64,000 bases of DNA from Chrysomallon squamiferum (lineage: Eukaryota > Mollusca > Gastropoda > Neomphalida > Peltospiridae): NCBI GenBank assembly GCA_012295275.1, contig CM022671.1:15176956-15240955 (forward strand), read 5' to 3'. The notes under the pieces were generated by a model, which saw only the letters and a list, made by a program, of their open reading frames with translations, ran no database searches and had not been told where the DNA came from. Positions 21,740 to 34,000 of this stretch are shown one piece after another (position 1 is the stretch's first letter; the number at the start of each line of letters is the position of its first letter). The position numbers and the translations under genes were made by a program.

Positions 21740-22075
21740 ATCGCAGAAGTGGCTATATCTAAGATCCAGTTTTTACATAAGGTTGTGTTATTCTGCATCG
21801 GTTTTCACTGCTGAATTTCAGGCCATTATTAAAGCCCTGGAAGAAATTAAACATTCCTTTGCATCCAAATGTATTATTTTTGCAAACTCACTTTCGTGTC
21901 TTCCCGCTTTACAGCACATGCATTTGGAGAATCCCTTGACTGCGGTAGTTATACGAAAGTGTGTCTTATTATCTAATGCCAATACAAATATTATTAATAT
22001 TTTTGTTTGGGGGTACTCAGCCATGTTGGCATCGCTGGCAAAGAAAAGGCTGTATTTCTATTTATTGTTAATAGG
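21740..22075 (+). pseudogene. RNase H domain fragment of a Jockey-like LINE
   Basis: The plus-strand frame from 21783 reads ASVFTAEFQAIIKALEEI, then an ANSLSCLPALQ stretch, ENPL, VIRKC and VWGYSAM. These correspond in order to the RNase H domain at the C-terminus of Jockey-type non-LTR retrotransposons (TAEFQAI, the DSLS block, the VPSHVGI block). The Asp expected in the DSL motif reads Asn here and the final His-containing block is scrambled, so it is dead. It appears to belong to the same family as the element at 58028-58905. Only this 3' piece is present. Confidence 0.75.
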
Positions 22076-23018
22076 AAAGAAACTGATTTACCATATTAAT
22101 AATAAACTAAACAAACAAACAAATATAAATAAATAAACAAATAACTGAAATAAATAAATACTTTTTTTTTAGAGAAACACAAGAAAACGATTTGTGTGAA
22201 ACTATTAGCCTGCTAATAATAAATAAAAATTATAAATAAATAAATAACACGCCTTACACTATTTTATGATAAAGATATTAAAATGAACAATTGCTGCCGC
22301 GTATAAAATTCTTGAGACACAAAGTATTTTTGACATGACGAGGAAAGCTTAACTATGGTGCTATGGAAAGTAGGTACAAATTTATTTTTTCTAAGATTGT
22401 GCATAAATCTGTTATTATTATCAAGACGTTTCTGGGTAATTTGGTGACAGCTTGGCGTTTTCTTTATAATTAATGCTTTAACTAGCTTTCCTCTGATGAT
22501 ATTTTATTATATTACGAATCCACAGTGATATGTGTTCACGTGTTACAGCACGTGAGAGGCGTGACGACGCATTCGCTGTCAAATCAGTAATCACGAATAG
22601 CCTAATTTCAAACACGAATTCGTCAGTTGAATGGGACTGAAACTTTTTGGATGTATATTTTATTGTTGAAATATTTACTTCCAACATATAAAGCGCAGAA
22701 TGTGTTTATTGCATACATTCAGTGTAGGTTGTCGTTGTTTCATGGCAAGTAAACTACATTATTTCGGAGTAGATAGTATCGTGTGTTTTAGCTTGTATTC
22801 ACTCAACACGAACAAAGTAAACACGGATATCAACGTTCTCTGTATCATTGCATCTGACTTACAAAAGATAATTTGTTTTTCGTTTCACTATGAATTCTAG
22901 AATGAAGATTCTTCCATAAACCAGCAGACGTTTTCACGAGAAGGAAGAAAACCCCCCAGAGATAAACCAAAATAAGATAAGTACATAAACAAAAGTGACA
23001 GAGGTCATTTAATGAAAA

Positions 23019-23020
<2 letters not shown>
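22076..23020. other. Non-coding DNA with a CpG-containing patch
   Basis: AT-rich start with AAAT/AAC microsatellites (22090-22250). A less AT-rich patch at 22520-22620 carries two CACGTG E-boxes (22537 and 22551 regions) and GTGACGACGCA. It could be a promoter, but no gene is seen next to it. Confidence 0.35.
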
Positions 23021-23052
<32 letters not shown>

Positions 23053-23180
23053 GTAATAATAAATTAATAATAATAATAATAATAAATTAATAATAATAAT
23101 AATAATAATAATAAATTAATAATATTAATAATATTAATAACAATAATAATAACAACAATAACAACAACAATAATAATATA
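23021..23180. repeat. (AAT)n and related trinucleotide repeats
   Basis: Interrupted AAT/AAC repeats over about 160 bp, with recurring AAATTAATAATAAT. Similar trinucleotide texture is part of every monomer of the satellite that starts 1.1 kb downstream. Confidence 0.9.
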
Positions 23181-23226
23181 GCAGCGTTCATTTGAGATAA
23201 GTATTGATAGCTGTCTTTAATCTAAA

Positions 23227-23302
23227 TACCTGGTGTAATTAATGAACTAATTTTCTTTTAAATATTTCCTCAGATTAATTAAGATTAAAAGTACACCAGG
23301 TA
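23227..23302. repeat. 76-bp perfect-end inverted repeat
   Basis: TACCTGGTGTA at 23227-23237 and its exact complement TACACCAGGTA at 23292-23302, with AT-rich DNA between that also pairs partly (TTAATTAA). It may be a solo hairpin or a very small MITE remnant. Confidence 0.55.
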
Positions 23303-24329
23303 TGAAACAACCGAGGCAAAACATCAAACCAGACTGAGCTAAATCACTTACTGCTTTAAATAGACAGTTGCATATAGAAAAGTACTGAAAAATAGATTAA
23401 ACAGCTGTATTATTCGAGTTACAATTTATTTAATTTTTGTTAACACTTTCTATCATAATTTCAAAAGCAACACATTTAATATCAGCTTCTGTAAAGGAGA
23501 AATGACAAGCAGGGATATTACGAAATTAAATATATAAACATTTTAAAAGTGGTATAAATCGATAAGATATCAATAATTTGCTCTGCCCGTGATGTTATTG
23601 ATATTTTGGTGAATCAGACTTGTTACTGATATTAAACTGCTCTAACCTGTAAAAGACTTTTATTCTTGTATGTTTTGTTTGAAAATATGGCAGACATGTT
23701 AGAGATTAACTGCTCCCTTATCTTTAACAGACTTGCCCAAAATCCATGGATTAATTAAACATAACTAGTTGTTATTTCAGTGGAAGTTAGTAACAGGTCT
23801 GTTGTTTAGCCATTCATAAAGTTAATTTCTTTCATTTCCTGCTTTGTCAAATTTCCTTTTTCTTGGAATGGATATCTGTTTAAAAACATATCAACATACA
23901 ATTCAAACCTCTTCATACTAAGTTTTTGTGAGTCATTCATTATACTCCATCAGCAAATACCAAATCATTTTGAGCTGGTCTGATACATAACATTCCTTTC
24001 ATCTAAAATCACTGAGATTTAAAAAAAATATATTTAATTTGTAGTAATTAGTCTATTTAGATTTATCCAGCTTGATTATTATGTCTAATTATTTAAAGGA
24101 GGACAGAGATTTAGAAAATAAACTATAGCAACTGAATCTGTCTTGTAGATTTTGAAATTTATTATGATTATTATTATTATTATTATTAGTTTAAATATTT
24201 TTTAAATATAAATTTACTTAAATTATTATTTGCACTTTTCAATTAAATCTTGCACAGAATTATTAGAATGTAAATAATTGCAACAAAGCTTTATTTTTTA
24301 ATTCAAGTCACACCGCCTGTAAAGAAATT
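23303..24329. other. AT-rich DNA before the satellite, nothing recognised
   Basis: No gene or element recognised; short ATT run at about 24163-24188. Confidence 0.5.
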
Positions 24330-24979
24330 GAATGTTAAAAATTAAAAAACTTTCGAAATAAAACAATTAATAATTATATCCCAGTGAATAACAAAAACAA
24401 TAACAACGATTACGTAACATTATCATCATCATCAAAGAGAATAATAAGACTTATCATAATGTTGATACTAATGAGGGTAAGAGTAGTAATTATGAAATTA
24501 AATTTGTATTTGTTTTAAAATTTATTAAATAAAATATTGACATTTCTAGGGTTTGTTTTCCCAGAATGACAAGAATCTACACATGCATCTTCTGCTTAAG
24601 AATGGTGCAGGAGAAGCACATCACCGAAATGGTAAACAGAGATGGCTTTACATTTTGTCAAGAAGAAATTAAAAAAGGGAAGAATAAAAATATTTGCTTT
24701 ACAAAAAGTAATTAAAATAAAATGAAAAAAATTGATAATAATAATGATTATAATTTTTCAATAATTAAAATACTAATAGCGATAATACCGATAGAGACAA
24801 TAATGAAGTTAACAAGAACAACAATAACGATGTCATCAGCATCATCATCAAAGAGAATAATAAGAATAATAATGGTGATGATAAAAATCAGAGTAAAACT
24901 AATAATAATGCAACTAATTTGATGAATGTTTAAAGATTCTTAAATGAAATACTGACATTTCTATGTTTTGTTTTCTCAG

Positions 24980-25114
24980 GATGACAAGAGGAAAATGAAG
25001 ACAAGAATCTACACATGCATCTTCTGCTTAAGAATGCTGCAGGAGAAGGAAATAACCGAAATGGTAAACACAAATGTCTGTACATTTTGTAAAGAACATA
25101 TTAACAAAAAGTAA
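24980..25114 (+). pseudogene. Best-preserved exon-like core: CX2C-X17-CX2C peptide
   Basis: Directly after TTTTCTCAG (24971-24979) the frame is open for 44 codons to TAA at 25112-25114. Cys fall at positions 13, 16, 34 and 37 (YTCIFC and VCTFC), with basic ends (DDKRKMKTR; INKK). The spacing equals that of C4 fingers of the GATA type, but the GATA signature residues, including the conserved Trp, are absent, so no relationship is claimed. It has the form of a 3'-terminal exon: acceptor, short coding stretch, stop, AT-rich tail. Expression is unproven, and most sister copies carry TAA where this one has GAA. Confidence 0.35.
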
Positions 25115-26675
25115 AAAATAAAATATTTGTTTTAAAAAAGTAATTGAAAAGAAAGTGAAACATTTTAATAGTAATAAAAATAATAATTATTAAAAAAAAA
25201 ATAAAAAATAATAATAGTGATAATACTGATAACACAATGAAGGTATCAGAAAAACAACAAAGATAACTTCAACAAGATCATCGTGATCATCATCATCAAA
25301 GAGAATAATAAGAATTGTCATGATGATGAGACTAATAAGGACAACACTAGTAACGATGGAATTAATTATGTCTTTGTTTCAAAGTTTGTTAAATATTTCT
25401 ACGGGTTTTTATCTCACGATGCATCTTCTGCTTAAGAATGCTGCAGGAGAAGGACATCACCTAAATGGTAAACAGAAATACCTGTTCATTTTGTAAAAAG
25501 TGGAAAATAAAAATATTAGCTTTACAAAATGTAATTAAAATAAAATAAAATAAAATAATAATAATAATTATTACTATTATATAAATAATAATAAAAATAA
25601 TATTCATTGTACTGATAATACAATAATAAAGTTATCAAGAACAATAAAAAAACGAACTTCAACATGATGATGATGATTATCATCATCGAAGAGAATATAA
25701 ATAATGATCATGATGATGAGTCTAATAAGGATAACGCAAGTAAAGATGGAATTAATGATTTAAAGTTTGTGAAATCAAATACTGACATTTCTACGGGTTT
25801 TTCCTCACGATTAATAGAATCTACACGTGCATCTGCTTAAGAACGCTGAAGGAGAAGGACATCACTCAAAAGGTAAACACACATGACTGTGCATTTTGTG
25901 AAGAAGAAATTAATGAAAAGTGAAAAAATAATACTTGCTTTACAAAAGTAATCAAAAGTAAATGGAATAAATTAATAGTAATAATAATAATAATTTTAAA
26001 ATAATAATGAAAATATTAATAGTCAAAATACTGGTAATGACAATAATGAAGTTGTAAGAACAATAACAAGGATTACATAAACATCATCACTAATAAAGAG
26101 AATAATAGGAATAATGATGATGATGATAACAATAAGAGTTATACTAGTAATGATGGAATACATTTTGTATTTGTTTTAAAATTTGCTAAAAGAAATAGTG
26201 ACATTTCTACAGTTAGTTTTCTCAGGATGACAAGAAGAAAATGGAGACGACAATCTACACATCCATCTTCTGCTTAAGAATGGTGCAGGAAAAGGACATC
26301 ACCTGAATGGTAAACAGAAATGTCTGTACATTTTGTTAAGAACAGATTAACAAAAAGTGAAAAACAAAAATAGTTTTTTTTTAAAAAAGGTAATTAAAAA
26401 GAAAGTGAAATAATAGTAATAATAACAATTATTATTAAAATAATAATAAAATAATAATAGTGATAATACTGATAATACAACTATGAAGATATCAGAACAA
26501 TAACAAAGATGACTTTAACATGATCAACATCCTCATCACCATCAACGAAAATAAGAAGAATTATCATGATGGTGAGACTAATAAGTGTAACATCAGTAAA
26601 GATGGAATTAATTATGCACTTGTTTTAAAGTTTGTTAAATGAAATATTCATATTTCTACGGGTTTTTATCTCACA

Positions 26676-26792
26676 ATGAAAAGAACCTACACATGTTTCT
26701 TCTGCTTAAGAATGCCGCTGGAGAAGGACTTCACCGAAATGGTAAACAGAAATGTCTGTACATTTTGTGTAGAACAGGTTAACAAAAAGTGA
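26676..26792 (+). pseudogene. Second open core with the four-Cys pattern, relative of type C
   Basis: Open from ATG for 38 codons to TGA at 26790-26792, with YTCFFC and VCTFC and the same X17 spacing. Here the acceptor-like CAG is degraded (TTATCTCACAATG). All 18 type C copies in the central block share its MPLEKD stretch but have Trp in place of the second Cys (TGC to TGG), so this copy probably keeps the older state. Confidence 0.35.
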
Positions 26793-27095
26793 AAAGTCAA
26801 AAATATTTTCTTTACAAAAAATAATTAAAATCAAATCAAATAAATTAATAGTAATAATAATAATAATAATTTTAAAATAATAATTAAATAGTAATAGCGA
26901 TGATACTAATTATGACAATAATCAAGTTAACAAGAACAATAACGACGATGAAACGAGCATCATCGTCTTCAAACAGAATAAGAACAAAGATGATGAATAC
27001 GATAACAATAACTCTAGTAATGATCCAATTCATTTGATAATTATTTTAAATTTTTTAAAAAGAAATACTGACATTTCTACGGTTTGTTTTCTCAG

Positions 27096-27229
27096 GATGA
27101 CCAAAACAAATGAAGACGACAGACTACACATGCATCTTCTGCTTAAGAATTCTGAAGGGGAAGGACATCACCTAAATGGTAAACAGAAATGCCTGTACAT
27201 TTTTCGTGAAATGATTAGTAAAAAGTGAA
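27096..27229 (+). repeat. Type A core, first copy (representative)
   Basis: Begins after TTTGTTTTCTCAG. One base has been lost relative to the left-flank core, moving the long open frame out of the Cys frame. That frame runs to TGA and gives HMHLLLKNSEGEGHHLNG, not the finger. In the Cys frame this copy has TAA after KDIT. The open frame recurs in all 18 units simply because the units are near-identical. Confidence 0.7.
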
Positions 27230-27531
27230 AAATAAAAATATTTGCTTTACAAAAGTAATTAAAATAAAATGAAATAAATTAATAGTAATGATAATAATTT
27301 AAAAAAAAATTAAAATATTAATAGTGATAATACTGATAATGGCAATAATGAAGTAAAAAAAATAATAACAATGATGGTATCATCATCATCATCATCATCA
27401 ACAATCAGAATAAAAGGAAAACTGCTGATGATGATAACAATGAGAGTTATACTAGTAATGATGCAATCAATTTCCATTTGTTTTAAAATTTGTCGAAATG
27501 TCAGTATTTCATTTAAGAGTTTGGTTTCTCA

Positions 27532-27662
27532 TCATGAGAAGAGGAAAATGAAGAGAAGAATCTACACATGCATCTTCTGCTTAAGAATGCTGCCGGAGAA
27601 GGACATCACATAAATGGTGAAAAGAAATGCCTGTACATTTTGTTAAGAACAGATTAACAAAA
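27532..27662 (+). repeat. Type B core, first copy (representative)
   Basis: Keeps YTCIFCLRML in the Cys frame, but a stop (ACA TAA) follows KDIT and a second stop falls right after ACTFC-like codons (TGT TAA). The acceptor CAG is changed to CATCATGAG. A (TCA)n run upstream yields a poly-Ser frame that is an artefact. Confidence 0.7.
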
Positions 27663-27975
27663 AGTGGGAAAAAAATATTTGTTTTTTAAAAAAAATTGAA
27701 AAGAAAGTGAAAAATTATGTTACTAATAAGAGCAATTATTATTAAAATAATAATAAAATAATAATAGTGATGAATCTGATAATACAATAATGAAGATATC
27801 AGAACAGTAAGAAAGATGACTTCAACATGATGATGATCATCATCATCAAAGAAAAAAAAAAGAATTATCATGATGACTAATAAGGGTAACACCAGTAAAG
27901 ATGAAATTAATTATGTACTGATTCAAAGTTTGTTCAATCAAATATTCATATTTCTACGTTTTTTTTATCTGACGA

Positions 27976-28090
27976 TGAAAAGAATCTACACATGCATCTT
28001 CTGGTTAAGAATGCCGCTGGAGAAGGACATCTCCGAAAATGTAAACAGAAATGTCTGTACATTTTGTGTAGAACAGATTAACAAAAAGTG
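27976..28090 (+). repeat. Type C core, first copy (representative)
   Basis: Open from ATG for 38 codons to TGA in the Cys frame (IYTCIFWLRM, VCTFCVEQINKK), with the second Cys replaced by Trp. The overlapping second frame is also open. The acceptor CAG has become CTGACG. Confidence 0.7.
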
Positions 28091-31000
28091 AAAAGGAAAA
28101 ATAGTTTTTTTTTTAGAAAAAATAATTAAAATCGAATCAAATAAATTAATAGTAATAATAATAATAATAAGTAAAATAATATTAAAAATATTAACAGCAA
28201 TGATAATGATTGTGACAATAATGAAGTTAACAAGAACAATAACAACGATGACATAATCATCATCATCATCATCATGTTCAAACAGAATAATAAGAATAAT
28301 GATGATGGTAACAATAAGAGTAATACTAGTAATGATGCAATTAATTTGATAAATGTTTTATATTTTTTTAAAAGAAATACTGACATTTCTACCGTTTGTT
28401 TTCTCAGGATGACCAAAGAAAATGAAGACGACAGACTACACATGCATCTTCTGCTTAAGAATTCTGAAGGGGAAGGACATCACCTAAATGGTAAACAGAA
28501 ATGCCTGTACATTTTTCGTGAAATGATTAGTAAAAAGTGAAAAATACAAATATTTGCTTTAGAAAAAAGTAATTAAAATAAAATGAAATAAATTAATAGT
28601 ATGAAAATAATTTAAAAAAAATAATTAAAATATTAATAGTGATAATACTGATAATGGCAATAATGAAGTAAAAAAAATAATAACAATGATGGTATCATCA
28701 TCATCATCATCATCAACAATCAGAATAAAAGGAAAACTGCTGATGATGATAACAATGAGAGTTATACTAGTAATGATGCAATCAATTTCCATTTGTTTTA
28801 AAATTTGTCGAAATGTCAGTATTTCATTTAAGAGTTTGGTTTCTCATCATGAGAAGAGGAAAATGAAGAGAAGAATCTACACATGCATCTTCTGCTTAAG
28901 AATGCTGCCGGAGAAGGACATCACATAAATGGTGAAAAGAAATGCCTGTACATTTTGTTAAGAACAGATTAGCAAAAAGTGGGAAAAAACATATTTGTTT
29001 TAAAAAAGTAATTGAAAAGAAAGTGAAAAATTATGTTACTAATAAGAGCAATTATTATTAAAATAATAATAAAATAATAATAGTGATGAATCTGATAATA
29101 CAATAATGAAGATATCAGAACAGTAAGAAAGATGACTTCAACATGATGATGATCATCATCATCAAAGAAAATAAAAAGAATTATCATGATGACTAATAAG
29201 GGTAACACCAGTAAAGATGAAATTAATTATGTACTGATTCAAAGTTTGTTCAATCAAATATTCATATTTCTACGTTTTTTTTTTTCTGACGATGAAAAGA
29301 ATCTACACATGCATCTTCTGGTTAAGAATGCCGCTGGAGAAGGACATCTCCGAAAATGTAAACAGAAATGTCTGTACATTTTGTGTAGAACAGATTAACA
29401 AAAAGTGAAAAGGAAAAATAGTTTTTTTTTTTGAAAAAATAATTAAAATCGAATCAAATAAATTAATAGTAATAATAATAATAATAAGTAAAATAATATT
29501 AAAAATATTAACAGCAATGATAATGATTGTGACAATAATGAAGTTAACAAGAACAATAACAACGATGACATAATCATCATCATCATCATCATGTTCAAAC
29601 AGAATAATAAGAATAATGATGATGGTAACAATAAGAGTAATACTAGTAATGATGCAATTAATTTGATAAATGTTTTATATTTTTTTTAAAGAAATACTGA
29701 CATTTCTACCGTTTGTTTTCTCAGGATGACCAAAGAAAATGAAGACGACAGACTACACATGCATCTTCTGCTTAAGAATTCTGAAGGGGAAGGACATCAC
29801 CTAAATGGTAAACAGAAATGCCTGTACATTTTTCGTGAAATGATTAGTAAAAAGTGAAAAATACAAATATTTGCTTTAGAAAAGTAATTAAAATAAAATG
29901 AAATAAATTAATAGTATGAAAATAATTTTAAAAAAAATAATTAAAATATTAATAGTGATAATACTGATAATGGCAATAATGAAGTAAAAAAAATAATAAC
30001 AATGATGGTATCATCATCATCATCATCATCAACAATCAGAATAAAAGGAAAACTGCTGATGATGATAACAATGAGAGTTATACTAGTAATGATGCAATCA
30101 ATTTCCATTTGTTTTAAAATTTGTCGAAATGTCAGTATTTCATTTAAGAGTTTGGTTTCTCATCATGAGAAGAGGAAAATGAAGAGAAGAATCTACACAT
30201 GCATCTTCTGCTTAAGAATGCTGCCGGAGAAGGACATCACATAAATGGTGAAAAGAAATGCCTGTACATTTTGTTAAGAACAGATTAGCAAAAAGTGGGA
30301 AAAAACATATTTGTTTTAAAAAGTAATTGAAAAGAAAGTGAAAAATTATGTTACTAATAAGAGCAATTATTATTAAAATAATAATAAAATAATAATAGTG
30401 ATGAATCTGATAATACAATAATGAAGATATCAGAACAGTAAGAAAGATGACTTCAACATGATGATGATCATCATCATCAAAAAAAAATAAAAGAATTATC
30501 ATGATGACTAATAAGGGTAACACCAGTAAAGATGAAATTAATTATGTACTGATTCAAAGTTTGTTCAATCAAATATTCATATTTCTACGTTTTTTTTATC
30601 TGACGATGAAAAGAATCTACACATGCATCTTCTGGTTAAGAATGCCGCTGGAGAAGGACATCTCCGAAAATGTAAACAGAAATGTCTGTACATTTTGTGT
30701 AGAACAGATTAACAAAAAGTGAAAAGGAAAAATAGTTTTTTTTTTAAAAAAAATAATTAAAATCGAATCAAATAAATTAATAGTAATAATAATAATAATA
30801 AGTAAAATAATATTAAAAATATTAACAGCAATGATAATGATTGTGACAATAATGAAGTTAACAAGAACAATAACAACGATGACATAATCATCATCATCAT
30901 CATCATCATGTTCAAACAGAATAATAAGAATAATGATGATGGTAACAATAAGAGTAATACTAGTAATGATGCAATTAATTTGATAAATGTTTTATATTTT

Positions 31001-34000
31001 TTTTAAAGAAATACTGACATTTCTACCGTTTGTTTTCTCAGGATGACGAAAGAAAATGAAGGCGACAGACTACACATGCATCTTCTGCTTAAGAATTCTG
31101 AAGGGGAAGGACATCACCTAAATGGTAAACAGAAATGCCTGTACATTTTTCGTGAAATGATTAGTAAAAAGTGAAAAATACAAATATTTGCTTTAGAAAA
31201 GTAATTAAAATAAAATGAAATAAATTAATAGTATGAAAATAATTTAAAAAAAAATAATTAAAATATTAATAGTGATAATACTGATAATGGCAATAATGAA
31301 GTAAAAAAAATAATAACAATGATGGTATCATCATCATCATCATCATCAACAATCAGAATAAAAGGAAAACTGCTGATGATGATAACAATGAGAGTTATAC
31401 TAGTAATGATGCAATCAATTTCCATTTGTTTTAAAATTTGTCGAAATGTCAGTATTTCATTTAAGAGTTTGGTTTCTCATCATGAGAAGAGGAAAATGAA
31501 GAGAAGAATCTACACATGCATCTTCTGCTTAAGAATGCTGCCGGAGAAGGACATCACATAAATGGTGAAAAGAAATGCCTGTACATTTTGTTAAGAACAG
31601 ATTAGCAAAAAGTGGGAAAAAACATATTTGTTTTAAAAAAGTAATTGAAAAGAAAGTGAAAAATTATGTTACTAATAAGAGCAATTATTATTAAAATAAT
31701 AATAAAATAATAATAGTGATGAATCTGATAATACAATAATGAAGATATCAGAACAGTAAGAAAGATGACTTCAACATGATGATGATCATCATCATAGAAG
31801 AAAATAAAAAGAATTATCATGATGACTAATAAGGGTAACACCAGTAAAGATGAAATTAATTATGTACTGATTCAAAGTTTGTTCAATCAAATATTCATAT
31901 TTCTACGTTTTTTTTTTCTGACGATGAAAAGAATCTACACATGCATCTTCTGGTTAAGAATGCCGCTGGAGAAGGACATCTCCGAAAATGTAAACAGAAA
32001 TGTCTGTACATTTTGTGTAGAACAGATTAACAAAAAATGAAAAGGAAAAATAGTTTTTTTTTAGAAAAAATAATTAAAATCGAATCAAATAAATTAATAG
32101 TAATAATAATAATAATAAGTAAAATAATAATAAAAATATTAACAGCAATGATAATGATTGTGACAATAATGAAGTTAACAAGAACAATAACAACGATGAC
32201 ATAATCATCATCATCATCATCATCATCATGTTCAAACAGAATAATAAGAATAATGATGATGGTAACAATAAGAGTAATACTAGTAATGATGCAATTAATT
32301 TGATAAATGTTTTATATTTTTTGAAAAGAAATACTGACATTTCTACCGTTTGTTTTCTCAGGATGACCAAAGAAAATGAAGGCGACAGACTACACATGCA
32401 TCTTCTGCTTAAGAATTCTGAAGGGGAAGGACATCACCTAAATGGTAAACAGAAATGCCTGTACATTTTTCGTGAAATGATTAGTAAAAAGTGAAAAATA
32501 CAAATATTTGCTTTAGAAAAGTAATTAAAATAAAATGAAATAAATTAATAGTATGAAAATAATTTAAAAAAAAAAAATAATTAAAATATTAATAGTGATA
32601 ATACTGATAATGGCAATAATGAAGTAAAAAAAAAAAAAAAATGATGGTATCATCATCATCATCATCATCATCATCAACAATCAGAATAAAAAAAAAAACT
32701 GCTGATGATGATAACAATGAGAGTTATACTAGTAATGATGCAATCAATTTCCATTTGTTTTAAAATTTGTCGAAATGTCAGTATTTCATTTAAGAGTTTG
32801 GTTTCTCATCATGAGAAGAGGAAAATGAAGAGAAGAATCTACACATGCATCTTCTGCTTAAGAATGCTGCCGGAGAAGGACATCACATAAATGGTGAAAA
32901 GAAATGCCTGTACATTTTGTTAAGAACAGATTAGCAAAAAGTGGGAAAAAAACATATTTGTTTTAAAAAAAGTAATTGAAAAGAAAGTGAAAAATTATGT
33001 TACTAATAAGAGCAATTATTATTAAAATAATAATAAAATAATAATAGTGATGAATCTGATAATACAATAATGAAGATATCAGAACAGTAAGAAAGATGAC
33101 TTCAACATGATGATGATGATCATCATCATAGAAGAAAATAAAAAGAATTATCATGATGACTAATAAGGGTAACACCAGTAAAGATGAAATTAATTATGTA
33201 CTGATTCAAAGTTTGTTCAATCAAATATTCATATTTCTACGTTTTTTTTATTCTGACGATGAAAAGAATCTACACATGCATCTTCTGGTTAAGAATGCCG
33301 CTGGAGAAGGACATCTCCGAAAATGTAAACAGAAATGTCTGTACATTTTGTGTAGAACAGATTAACAAAAAGTGAAAAGGAAAAATAGTTTTTTTTTTAG
33401 AAAAAATAATTAAAATCGAATCAAATAAATTAATAGTAATAATAATAATAATAAGTAAAATAATATTAAAAATATTAACAGCAATGATAATGATTGTGAC
33501 AATAATGAAGTTAACAAGAACAATAACAACGATGACATAATCATCATCATCATCATCATCATGTTCAAACAGAATAATAAGAATAATGATGATGGTAACA
33601 ATAAGAGTAATACTAGTAATGATGCAATTAATTTGATAAATGTTTTATATTTTTTTTAAAGAAATACTGACATTTCTACCGTTTGTTTTCTCAGGATGAC
33701 CAAAGAAAATGAAGACGACAGACTACACATGCATCTTCTGCTTAAGAATTCTGAAGGGGAAGGACATCACCTAAATGGTAAACAGAAATGCCTGTACATT
33801 TTTCGTGAAATGATTAGTAAAAAGTGAAAAATACAAATATTTGCTTTAGAAAAGTAATTAAAATAAAATGAAATAAATTAATAGTATGAAAATAATTTAA
33901 AAAAAAAAAATTAAAATATTAATAGTGATAATACTGATAATGGCAATAATGAAGTAAAAAAAATAATAACAATGATGGTATCATCATCATCATCATCATC

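Larger units (their letters stand above)
24330..27050. repeat. Left flank: six diverged satellite monomers
   Basis: Cores lie at about 24563, 24980, 25400, 25805, 26225 and 26670, so the period is about 405-435 bp. Monomers differ from each other far more than copies in the central block do. Several keep a strong acceptor-like TTTGTTTTCTCAG before the core (24967-24979, 26213-26225). The sixth (26670) shares ATGCCGCTGG with type C of the central block and is its likely relative. Confidence 0.9.

Noticed and set aside
24980-25114. GATA-type zinc finger identity for the satellite core.
   Set aside because: Only the CX2C-X17-CX2C spacing agrees; the GATA signature residues between and after the Cys pairs are absent.
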